DNA from: Ruminococcus sp. | GTDB lineage: Bacteria > Bacillota > Clostridia > Oscillospirales > Ruminococcaceae | Direction: 5' to 3' | DNA length: 39,572 nt | NCBI GenBank assembly: GCA_017470535.1 | Contig: JAFUYP010000052.1 | Location: 1 to 39,572 of the forward strand | Part shown: in pieces, positions 15,357 to 21,692 of the stretch | How the letters are laid out: each line of letters begins with the position of its first letter | Position numbering within the stretch: position 1 is the first letter of the stretch | Notes under the pieces: model-generated | Told to the model about the DNA's origin: nothing | What the model saw: only the letters and a program-made list of their open reading frames with translations | Database searches by the model: none | Program-made: the position numbers and the translations under genes

Positions 15357-15415
15357 AGCGGTATTTGTAAATGTATTATTAAATAAAAAAATCGCAAAAA
15401 AGTTGAAAAAAACTA

Positions 15416-15444
15416 TTGACAAACCACAAAAAGTGTGTTATACT
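15416..15444 (+). promoter_or_regulatory. Promoter of the large structured RNA
   Basis: TTGACA (15416-15421), 17 bases, TATACT (15439-15444). Start expected near 15451. Confidence 0.8.
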
Positions 15445-15702
15445 ATGTTCAAGGAAAGAGGAAAGGGGCAAGCCGAAAGGCAGCTGCAAGGGTCGCTCGG
15501 GAGAGGACGGATCGATAAGCTGCACGGTCGGGGTCAGATGCCCAAGAGGGTCTGGTAAGACCTTCCGGAAACGTATATTTCCCTTACCTTCGTTAAAGTG
15601 GTTCGGAATCAGGCTTTCAGTGGAAGTGGGTACACTTAATTTGAGAAGTCCGCTGGGGTCCCGTTAACATACTTTAAATCTTAGTGAAAGGAGCTTAGGC
15701 CC

Positions 15703-15747
15703 ATGGATACTTTAGAACCAAAGAGCATCCGAAGGCTCGGCGACTGA
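15703..15747 (+). CDS. Mini-ORF 1 (14 codons)
   Basis: MDTLEPKSIRRLGD. AAAGGAG at 15687-15693 lies 9 bases before the ATG. No similarity recognised. Confidence 0.3.
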   Translation: MDTLEPKSIRRLGD

Positions 15748-15939
15748 AAGACTGTTATTAAGGGGCATCAAGACCCGGGTATTAAGACCGGCTGGCCCAA
15801 GTGAATGATAAGAATGTTAAGTCAAGTCGCCGAAGTCTTCACAGCTTTCCCACCAATCAGTCAGTGATGCGGGATGCTCAAAAGCTTCAGCGATATTTTT
15901 ATATTGCTCACTACAATTGAATAATTGAGATCTTTATAT

Positions 15940-16006
15940 AAGGAGTTGGTTCGATATGATCAGCTTGATGAGGTTTCAGAAAACATTTTAGAATGGAGTG
16001 AGTCCA
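15940..16006 (+). repeat. RNA module, copy C
   Basis: AGGAGTTGG, then ATATG, an 11-codon ORF, its stop, and GGAGTGAGTCC. Same order as copies A and B, but the stem seen around their ATG is not evident here. Confidence 0.5.
15956..15991 (+). CDS. Mini-ORF 2 (11 codons, module C)
   Basis: MISLMRFQKTF. AAGGAG at 15940-15945, 10 bases before ATG. The stop is followed 3 bases later by the next SD-like GGAG. Confidence 0.35.
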   Translation: MISLMRFQKTF

Positions 16007-16045
16007 ATGCACAGCCCGGATCGTTATGGAGTGAAAAATACTTAG
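16007..16045 (+). CDS. Mini-ORF 3 (12 codons)
   Basis: MHSPDRYGVKNT. GGAG at 15995-15998, 8 bases before ATG. The SD lies in a potential small hairpin TGGA-GTGAG-TCCA. Confidence 0.3.
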   Translation: MHSPDRYGVKNT

Positions 16046-16164
16046 AGAAATAGGTGTTTCCAATGAAGATTTGAGCTTAGCTCACGGCACAGTCTGATAT
16101 GAGTCTTCGTCTGTGCGGTATATGAATTTGATAACTTAAACGGATTTCTAAGCGAATAACTGAA

Positions 16165-16283
16165 AAGGGGTGGCAGCTATGAAAATGTTTTGTTGCCGTA
16201 CACTTTTGAATATCTGAGAGATTGGGGTGAGTCCGCCGAGAAATTCAGTCTGGCGTCGTTAGATGGGCGCATAGGTTTTTAAA
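16165..16283 (+). repeat. RNA module, copy A
   Basis: Stem 1 GGCA (16172-16175)/TGCC (16194-16197) holds the mini-ORF ATG in its loop. Stem 2 is CGCC (16234-16237)/GGCG (16252-16255). Alternative stem 3 is GCGTC (16253-16257)/GGCGC (16266-16270). Aligned to copy B, the stems change on both sides. Confidence 0.6.
16179..16217 (+). CDS. Mini-ORF 5 (12 codons, module A)
   Basis: MKMFCCRTLLNI. AAGGGG at 16165-16170, 8 bases before ATG. Ends AATATCTGA, as does the ORF of module B. Confidence 0.35.
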   Translation: MKMFCCRTLLNI

Positions 16284-16457
16284 ATTTTGATGAAAGGTTT
16301 GAGTCCAATGGCATAGCATTTGGTTTTTTGTGAAACTAAATACTTACTGAAAGGGTTGTTTCCAATGGCTTGATAATTTGAGCTTTTGATGATCTTAACG
16401 AAAGGAAATAATTCCAATGGCTTGATAAATTTTTCTTTGACTAAATAAGAATATTAG

Positions 16458-16566
16458 TAGGAGTGGTGCATATGGTAAGAATTAAATGCACGTTAACGAA
16501 TATCTGATAGATTGGAGTGAGTCCACCCGAAAGTTTAGTCAGGTGCCAAATGCGGCACAGGAATTT
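16458..16566 (+). repeat. RNA module, copy B
   Basis: Stem 1 GTGCA (16466-16470)/TGCAC (16487-16491) around the ATG. Stem 2 is CACC (16524-16527)/GGTG (16542-16545). Alternative stem 3 is GTGCC (16543-16547)/GGCAC (16554-16558). Same order as copy A. Confidence 0.6.
16472..16507 (+). CDS. Mini-ORF 9 (11 codons, module B)
   Basis: MVRIKCTLTNI. TAGGAG at 16458-16463, 8 bases before ATG. C-terminal NI and stop match mini-ORF 5. Confidence 0.35.
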   Translation: MVRIKCTLTNI

Positions 16567-16582
16567 TAAATAGTATATACAA

Positions 16583-16613
16583 GGCAGGCGGCTTTAAAGC
16601 GTCTGCCTTTTTT
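16583..16613 (+). terminator. Terminator of the large RNA
   Basis: GGCAGGCG pairs with CGTCTGCC (one G-U) around GCTTTAAAG, followed by T6. Confidence 0.85.
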
Positions 16614-16658
16614 GCGCTGCAAGATCCAAGAAATGATCCTTATAAGCATGAGAATTTA

Positions 16659-16687
16659 TTGACAAATCTTTTATGATGTGCTATAAT
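16659..16687 (+). promoter_or_regulatory. Promoter of the mgtE leader
   Basis: TTGACA (16659-16664), 17 bases, TATAAT (16682-16687). Start expected near 16694. Confidence 0.82.
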
Positions 16688-16719
16688 ATGAAAGAACTAT
16701 GAACTACCGGAGGTGAGGA

Positions 16720-16779
16720 ATGTGTCAGCAGACAGTTATGGGTCGGAAGGGCGAAAACGGAACTCCATACACAGGCTGA
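16720..16779 (+). CDS. Candidate mgtE leader peptide (19 codons)
   Basis: MCQQTVMGRKGENGTPYTG. It has an excellent SD (GGAGGTGAG, 16709-16717) and ends 33 bases before the terminator stem. The position suggests coupling of ribosome progress to mgtE transcription, as with mgtL of Salmonella mgtA, but no sequence homology is claimed. Confidence 0.45.
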   Translation: MCQQTVMGRKGENGTPYTG

Positions 16780-16812
16780 TATGTGACTTACCTTGTATGA
16801 AGGATATTCTAT

Positions 16813-16850
16813 GCTCGTAAGACCTCATGTCTTATCGGGCTTTTTCTCTT
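16813..16850 (+). terminator. Attenuator terminator before mgtE
   Basis: GCTCGTAAGAC pairs with GTCTTATCGGGC (one bulged A) and is followed by TTTTTCTCTTTT, 40 bases before the mgtE start. Confidence 0.85.
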
Positions 16851-16889
16851 TTACGACCCCTTGCACAATAAGTGAAGGGAGAGTTATAA

Positions 16890-18290
16890 ATGAACGAACA
16901 GCTTAACACAATGCCTGATTATTCTCAGGACATCACACAGATCATAACAAGCAGTATTTCGCCAAAGGCTATATGCAAGAAATTGGAAGACTTCCATGAA
17001 AATGACATCGCCGGCGCTGTGGCTTTGCTTAGCGAAGATGCAAGAAAAAAGTTTTTCCGGATCTCTTCTGCCGAGATGCTCGCATCAGTCTTTGAGTATA
17101 TCGACGAAGAGGACGCCGGCAGCTTTCTCGGTGAGATGGACATAAAAAAAGCCGCCGACCTTGTCAGTGAGCTTGATACAGACACGGCAGCCGGTATCCT
17201 TTCATCTATCGAAAAACAAAAGCGTGCGCTCATCATTGAGCTTGTGGCTCCGGAGGTGCAAAAGGAGATCAAACTCATAGCATCATTTGACGATGACGAG
17301 ATAGGCAGCAGAATGACGACCAACTGTATCATAATAAATGATACGCTTTCGGTAAAACAGGCGATGAATGAGCTTGTTTCACAGGCAAGTGAGAATGACA
17401 ATATCTCCACGCTGTTTGTAGTGGACAAGAGCGGCGAATACTACGGCGCTATCGACCTTAAAGACCTTATCACCGCCAGAAGCACCGATGCTCTGAGCGA
17501 CCTTATAGTAACATCATTCCCCTATGTCTATGCGACCGAGGAGATAGATGACTGTATCGAAAAGCTCAAGGACTATTCGGAAAGCTCGATACCGGTGCTT
17601 GATAATTCAAACAGGCTGTTAGGTGTCATCACATCGCAAAGTCTTATCGAAGTCGTTGATGACGAAATGGGCGAAGACTATGCACGTCTTGCAGGTCTTA
17701 CCGCAGAGGAGGATCTTCAGGAGCCTCTCATAGAGAGCATGAAAAAACGTATGCCGTGGCTGCTCGTGCTTTTAGGGCTTGGCATCGCAGTTTCAAGCGT
17801 TGTGGGTGCTTTTGAGAAGGTCGTGGCACAGCTTACACTTATAATGGCGTTCCAGTCGCTGATACTTGATATGGCAGGTAATGTCGGCACGCAGTCACTT
17901 GCGGTCACTATCCGTGTTCTTATGGACGAGAGCCTGACATTCAGGCAAAAGCTTCACCTTGTCACCAAGGAAATGCGTGTCGGATTATGCAATGGCATAC
18001 TTTTAGGGCTTTTGTCTTTCATGCTGATAGGGCTGTATATCATGATGTTCAAACACAAGTCGTTTGGATTTTCATATGCAGTGTCAGGGTGCATTGGCAT
18101 ATCACTTATGCTCGCAATGCTTATTTCCAGTGCATCGGGCACGCTCGTTCCGCTGTTTTTCAAAAAGATCAAGGTCGATCCTGCCGTTGCGTCAGGTCCG
18201 CTTATTACCACGATCAACGACCTTGTTGCAGTTGTCACCTACTACGGAATGAGCTGGCTGCTCCTTATAAATATACTTCATCTTGCATAA
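16890..18290 (+). CDS. mgtE: Magnesium transporter MgtE
   Basis: Mg2+ channel of the inner membrane, gated by cytoplasmic Mg2+. The order is as in the family: helical MgtE N domain (about 20-130), two CBS domains (about 135-255; LFVVDKSGEYYGAIDLKDL and IPVLDNSNRLLGVIT), plug helix, and five membrane helices from about 290. The signature GNVGTQSLAVTIR marks the pore, and DPAVASGPLITTINDL is the conserved last-helix region. Length 466 is normal. SD AAGGGAGAG lies 7 bases before ATG 16890. Monocistronic behind an attenuator leader, consistent with Mg2+-responsive expression. Confidence 0.96.
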   Translation: MNEQLNTMPDYSQDITQIITSSISPKAICKKLEDFHENDIAGAVALLSEDARKKFFRISSAEMLASVFEYIDEEDAGSFLGEMDIKKAADLVSELDTDTAAGILSSIEKQKRALIIELVAPEVQKEIKLIASFDDDEIGSRMTTNCIIINDTLSVKQAMNELVSQASENDNISTLFVVDKSGEYYGAIDLKDLITARSTDALSDLIVTSFPYVYATEEIDDCIEKLKDYSESSIPVLDNSNRLLGVITSQSLIEVVDDEMGEDYARLAGLTAEEDLQEPLIESMKKRMPWLLVLLGLGIAVSSVVGAFEKVVAQLTLIMAFQSLILDMAGNVGTQSLAVTIRVLMDESLTFRQKLHLVTKEMRVGLCNGILLGLLSFMLIGLYIMMFKHKSFGFSYAVSGCIGISLMLAMLISSASGTLVPLFFKKIKVDPAVASGPLITTINDLVAVVTYYGMSWLLLINILHLA

Positions 18291-18307
18291 AGCGACAATT
18301 ATCACAG

Positions 18308-18336
18308 TTGACTTACAGGTCTTTGTGTGCTATAAT
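18308..18336 (+). promoter_or_regulatory. Promoter of the lipoprotein-Nudix pair
   Basis: TTGACT (18308-18313), 17 bases, TATAAT (18331-18336). Confidence 0.75.
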
Positions 18337-18371
18337 TTTAAAAAAGATACAAAAGAAACAGGAGTACAAAT

Positions 18372-19061
18372 ATGACAAAGCTACCGATCATACTCTGTCT
18401 GGCACTTTTGCTGACAGGATGCTCCGGCAATACCGACAGCAGCTCATCACAGTCAGAGCAGACACAACAGGCGGCATCTGATACAGATAAAAACACAGAC
18501 CACGCCTCTATAACAGATTTTGAATACACTGACGTTCGTACCGACCCGTTTAAGGCTTATGAGAAAAAGCGCAGCGGTGAAACAGGCTTTACCGACTACG
18601 AGGCGTTTTCATCAAGCAAGGATATAGCAGCATCTATCTGGGGCGAGTTTTATAAGCAGCAGTACGGTATACCGACAGACAAGCTGCTCCCCTCCCCGCC
18701 CGAGGGCAGTACAGACTGCGGCGGCGGTGCGAGCCTTGATAATTTCACTCTTGGATTTAACTACACTCCGGCCGGTGCAGCCGATACGATGCTTTTTTCG
18801 GTAAAGACCTATCTTTACAAAAAGTATTCTGATGCGTCCGAGCTTCTTGCTGATATATCAAACGAAGACACGGGAGATCTTGTAAGAGATAACATCTATC
18901 AGGACGGTGACTTTGTTATAGAGCATTATTCCGAGAGCATTTACTACCAGTACAGACTTACAGCTATCAATTCACAGGGGCTAAGATATGAAGTGACCTC
19001 AGCTCAGCCGAGCGTTACTATCGACGATCTTAAAGCCTTCGACTCAGCAATGACATACTAA
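18372..19061 (+). CDS. Lipoprotein of unknown function
   Basis: Probably a membrane-anchored extracytoplasmic protein. The signal peptide ends in LLTGC (lipobox Cys at about residue 17), followed by a Ser/Gln/Asp-rich linker to about 50 and a folded domain of about 180 residues. Segments such as DCGGGASLDNFTLGFNY and FVIEHYSESIYYQYRLTAI suggest a beta-rich fold; I recognise no family. SD CAGGAG precedes ATG 18372. The Nudix gene starts 15 bases after its stop, so they share a transcript. Confidence 0.82.
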   Translation: MTKLPIILCLALLLTGCSGNTDSSSSQSEQTQQAASDTDKNTDHASITDFEYTDVRTDPFKAYEKKRSGETGFTDYEAFSSSKDIAASIWGEFYKQQYGIPTDKLLPSPPEGSTDCGGGASLDNFTLGFNYTPAGAADTMLFSVKTYLYKKYSDASELLADISNEDTGDLVRDNIYQDGDFVIEHYSESIYYQYRLTAINSQGLRYEVTSAQPSVTIDDLKAFDSAMTY

Positions 19062-19076
19062 CGAAAGGACGCTCAC

Positions 19077-19589
19077 ATGAAAAGACTTCTCTTTCTTGAC
19101 GGAAATAACTACACCGACGATATGCCTGAGATAAAACGGACAGCAGTCAGGGGAATAATAGACCTTGACGGGAAGCTGTTGTTTATAAAGGACAAGTTCG
19201 GCGCATTAAAGCTGCCCGGCGGAGGTCAGGAGGAGGGTGAAAGCAACGAACAGACCCTTGCAAGAGAAGTGCTTGAAGAAACAGGCTACACCGTAGATAT
19301 GTCAACTGTCATGCCGTTTGGGTATATCGAGGAAAAGCGCAGGTCAACTCATGAGAAGGATATGATATGGCATCAGTTCAACTACCTGTACTTTTGCAGC
19401 GTTACAGGCGAGCGTGGAGAATGCAGCTACTCCGACAGTGAGAAGGATCTCGGAATGCAGCTTGCAGCTCATACACTCGATGAGGCGATAGAAATAAACC
19501 TCTCCGTCCTTGAACGTGAGGGCAGACATGAATGGAATCAGCGTGAATACAACACACTGATGCTGATAAAAGAACATACCAGCAATTAA
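19077..19589 (+). CDS. Nudix hydrolase
   Basis: Hydrolyses a nucleoside-diphosphate-linked compound; the substrate is not evident. The Nudix box is complete: GGQEEGE, seven residues, REVLEETGY (about residues 45-67), with the Glu ligands for Mg2+. A preceding IIDLDGKLLFIKDKFGALKLPGG strand region is typical. 170 residues. SD GAAAGGA lies just before ATG 19077. Downstream partner of the lipoprotein gene, ended by a terminator. Confidence 0.93.
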   Translation: MKRLLFLDGNNYTDDMPEIKRTAVRGIIDLDGKLLFIKDKFGALKLPGGGQEEGESNEQTLAREVLEETGYTVDMSTVMPFGYIEEKRRSTHEKDMIWHQFNYLYFCSVTGERGECSYSDSEKDLGMQLAAHTLDEAIEINLSVLEREGRHEWNQREYNTLMLIKEHTSN

Positions 19590-19616
19590 GCTCTGCTCAG
19601 CAGCAGGGCTTTTTTA
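19589..19616 (+). terminator. Terminator of the Nudix gene
   Basis: AGCTCTGCT pairs with AGCAGGGCT around CAGC, followed by T6; the stem begins at the last base of the stop codon. Confidence 0.82.
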
Positions 19617-19659
19617 TTGTAAAAAAATAGTTTTTTGTAGTTTTTTAGCCAAAATGTAA

Positions 19660-19689
19660 TTGACATTGATATATAAATTATGGTATAAT
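19660..19689 (+). promoter_or_regulatory. Promoter of the manA-to-pyrF gene run
   Basis: TTGACA (19660-19665), 18 bases, TATAAT (19684-19689). Confidence 0.75.
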
Positions 19690-19733
19690 AAATTGAATAA
19701 CTATGTTTAATAATTTTATCGGAGGTCTTATAA

Positions 19734-20678
19734 ATGGCAATATTCAGATTATCACCTGCTTTCAAGGATTATCTATGGGGCGGCACAAGGCTCAGGGACG
19801 ATTTCAAAAAGCAGTGCGACTATGAAAAAATAGCAGAGAGCTGGGAGCTTTCCTGTCACAAGGACGGCGCATCTGTTGTGGCTGACGGCGAGGACAAGGG
19901 ACTGACATTACAGCAGTACATCGACAAGCACGGCAAGGGAGTGCTGGGAAGCGACTGTGAGAAGTTTGAAAACTTCCCTATCCTTATAAAGCTGATAGAT
20001 GCTAAGGATAACCTGTCAGTACAGGTACACCCCGATAATGAGTACGCTCAGCGTGTCGAGGGCGAATACGGCAAGACCGAGATGTGGTATGTAGTTGACT
20101 GCGACGAGGGTGCACAGCTGCTATACGGCTTTAAAAAGGAGATAAGCAAGGATGAGTTTGCTTCCCGTATCGCTGACAACACTCTGCTTGAAGTCACTCA
20201 GAATGTACCGGTACACAAGGGCGATGTGTTCTTTATAGAGGCCGGTACGCTCCACGCTATCGGCAAGGGCATACTCATAGCCGAGATACAGCAGAACTCA
20301 AACACCACCTACCGCATATACGACTACGGCAGAGTAGGCAAGGACGGCAAGCCGAGAGAGCTGCACGTTGAGAAGGCAAAGGACGTAACAAAGCTCGCTC
20401 CTGCAAAGCAGTACCCGGAAACTCCTGTGGAGCAGAAGGACGGATATACTATAAAGCTCATGGCAAGCTGCGATTATTTCACGACTTATGTTATGGATAT
20501 AGAAAAGTCAGCAGAGCTTGACGCTGATGAAAAGAGCTTTAACAGTGTACTTATCCTGGAGGGCGAGGGCAGCATTGGTGATGTGCCTTTCAAAAAAGGC
20601 GACAGTATATTCATAACTGCCGGCTCGGGCAAATATACAATTAATGGTAAGTGCAAGGCTATACTTACAAAAGTATAA
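19734..20678 (+). CDS. manA: Mannose-6-phosphate isomerase, type I
   Basis: Zinc enzyme interconverting mannose 6-phosphate and fructose 6-phosphate. Metal ligands are visible in the cupin fold: QVHPDNEYA (about 101-109), KTEMWY (about 118-123) and GTLHAIG (about 176-182). SPAFKDYLWGG and WELSCH at the N-terminus are typical of the short Firmicutes form (about 315 residues). SD GGAGG precedes ATG 19734. First gene of a six-gene run with gaps of 17-31 bases. Next to glucokinase, it suggests feeding of hexoses into glycolysis or mannose-based glycan precursors. Confidence 0.95.
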   Translation: MAIFRLSPAFKDYLWGGTRLRDDFKKQCDYEKIAESWELSCHKDGASVVADGEDKGLTLQQYIDKHGKGVLGSDCEKFENFPILIKLIDAKDNLSVQVHPDNEYAQRVEGEYGKTEMWYVVDCDEGAQLLYGFKKEISKDEFASRIADNTLLEVTQNVPVHKGDVFFIEAGTLHAIGKGILIAEIQQNSNTTYRIYDYGRVGKDGKPRELHVEKAKDVTKLAPAKQYPETPVEQKDGYTIKLMASCDYFTTYVMDIEKSAELDADEKSFNSVLILEGEGSIGDVPFKKGDSIFITAGSGKYTINGKCKAILTKV

Positions 20679-20709
20679 GACAAGAAATGATACATTGGAG
20701 GATAAATAA

Positions 20710-21666
20710 ATGAAGTATTACATAGGCATTGACCTGGGTGGAACTAACATCAAGGCAGGCGTAGTAGATGAGGATTTCAGGATAATCTCAAAGGCGACCT
20801 GCAAGACTAATCTCCCTCGCCCTGCCGAGGACATCTGCAAGGATATGGCGCAGGTCGCAAAGCAGGCAGTAGATGATGCAGGTCTGTCGCTTGACGATAT
20901 TGTTTCGGTAGGTATAGGAACACCGGGTATCGCAAACAGCGCAGACGGCATAATCGAGTATTCAAACAACTTAGGCTTTAAGGATTTCCATGTAGTGGAG
21001 CTGATGAAGACATTCATCGACAAGCCCTGCTTTGTTGAGAACGACGCAAACGCTGCTGCATACGGCGAATTTGTGGCAGGCGCTGCAAAGGGTGCAAACA
21101 ACGCTGTATGTATCACGCTCGGCACAGGTGTCGGCGGCGGCATCGTGATAGACAAGAAGATATACTCCGGCTCGAACTTCGCAGGCGCAGAGATAGGTCA
21201 TATAGTTATAGACCCGAATGGTCCGATGTGTACCTGCGGCAGAAAGGGCTGCTTTGAGGTGTTCTCCTCTGCTACCGGGCTTATCAGAATGACAAAGGAA
21301 GCAATGGAGGAAGACCCCTCCTCTTTAATGGTACAGATGAGCAAGGATATGGGCAAGGTTTCAGCAAGAACAGCCTTCAACGCTATGCGTGAGGGCGACA
21401 AGGCAGGCAAAGCGGTCGTAGACAAGTATATAAAGTATTTAGCGCTCGGCATTACAAATACTATAAATATCTTCCAGCCTGATATACTCTGCATAGGCGG
21501 CGGTGTCTGCAACGAGGGCGATCCTCTCCTGCTGCCGCTCAAAGAGCAGATAGCAAAGGAAGTATACACAAGGGATTCAAAGAAAAATACCGAGGTGGTA
21601 ATAGCCAAGCTCGGAAATGATGCAGGCATCATAGGCGCTGCATTCTTAGGACTCAGTCATCAATAA
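20710..21666 (+). CDS. glcK: ROK-family glucokinase
   Basis: Phosphorylates glucose with ATP. The N-terminal phosphate-binding motif is YIGIDLGGTNIKAGVVD, FVENDANAAAYGE holds the catalytic Asp, and TLGTGVGGGIV is the second phosphate loop. The ROK signature with zinc-binding Cys is at CTCGRKGCFE (about 176-185). Length 318 is normal. SD GGAGG precedes ATG 20710, 31 bases after manA. Glucokinase is the usual role for ROK proteins of this type in Firmicutes, but specificity for another hexose or amino sugar is possible. Confidence 0.9.
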   Translation: MKYYIGIDLGGTNIKAGVVDEDFRIISKATCKTNLPRPAEDICKDMAQVAKQAVDDAGLSLDDIVSVGIGTPGIANSADGIIEYSNNLGFKDFHVVELMKTFIDKPCFVENDANAAAYGEFVAGAAKGANNAVCITLGTGVGGGIVIDKKIYSGSNFAGAEIGHIVIDPNGPMCTCGRKGCFEVFSSATGLIRMTKEAMEEDPSSLMVQMSKDMGKVSARTAFNAMREGDKAGKAVVDKYIKYLALGITNTINIFQPDILCIGGGVCNEGDPLLLPLKEQIAKEVYTRDSKKNTEVVIAKLGNDAGIIGAAFLGLSHQ

Positions 21667-21692
21667 ATTTTAAATAAAAGAGGGTAATGATT

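Larger units (their letters stand above)
16063..16425 (+). other. Four minimal ORFs with SD sites
   Basis: ATG-to-stop units of 2-3 codons: MKI (16063-16074, weak SD AGGTG), MA (16308-16316, GAAAGG), MA (16365-16373, AAAGGG) and MA (16417-16425, AAAGGA). All four read TCCAATG at the start codon. In each case a GG or GGA in the SD can pair with the TCC just before ATG, the last as GGAA-ATAA-TTCC. Confidence 0.4.
15451..16614 (+). ncRNA. Large structured RNA of about 1.16 kb with an array of mini-ORFs
   Basis: No ORF of ordinary size fits this interval, yet it has a strong promoter and an intrinsic terminator. The 5' third (15451-15680) is hairpin-rich: GCC-GAAA-GGC, GCAGCT/AGCTGC, GGTCT-GGTA-AGACC, GGAAA/TTTCC and AAGTG-GGTA-CACTT. 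From 15687 on there are nine places where an SD-like purine run is followed 6-10 bases later by ATG and soon by a stop. GGAGTGAGTCC-like and TTCCAATGG-like motifs recur. Three modules (15940, 16165, 16458) are diverged copies with paired changes in predicted stems. It is not rRNA, RNase P RNA or tmRNA by their landmarks. It could be a member or relative of known large ornate RNAs (ROOL, GOLLD), which I cannot test here. Confidence 0.75.
16694..16889 (+). promoter_or_regulatory. Structured attenuator leader of mgtE
   Basis: A leader of about 195 bases. AGGTGAG (16711-16717) can pair with CTTACCT (16786-16792), enclosing TGTCAGC/GCTGATA and ATGG/CCAT stems. The first strand overlaps the SD of the leader ORF. 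A terminator follows. It lacks the M-box signature I would expect before mgtE (CTGCTGCCC, GACGCC, GGGTCAACAG), so it is either a leader-peptide attenuator or another riboswitch class. Confidence 0.55.

Noticed and set aside
15538..15558. Six-codon ORF MPKRVW in the 5' part of the large RNA
   Set aside because: The upstream purines (GGGG) are a weak SD and the ATG lies in a predicted hairpin region; not counted among the nine.
15181..15667. Plus-strand ORFs (125 and 83 codons) across the start of the large RNA
   Set aside because: They run through the promoters and the RNA's 5' hairpins, one is antisense to the DUF1292 gene, and none has an SD or protein-like composition.
15451..16614. rRNA, RNase P RNA, tmRNA, group I or group II intron
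   Set aside because: None of the fixed landmarks (GAGGAAAGUCC of RNase P, TPsiC arm of tmRNA, domain V of group II introns) are present.
15451..16614. Decayed protein gene or CRISPR array
   Set aside because: No frame shows remnants of a protein family; the repeats are unequal in spacing and length, unlike CRISPR repeats.
16694..16889. M-box (ykoK) riboswitch before mgtE
   Set aside because: Apart from GGTGAGG, the conserved M-box segments are missing.
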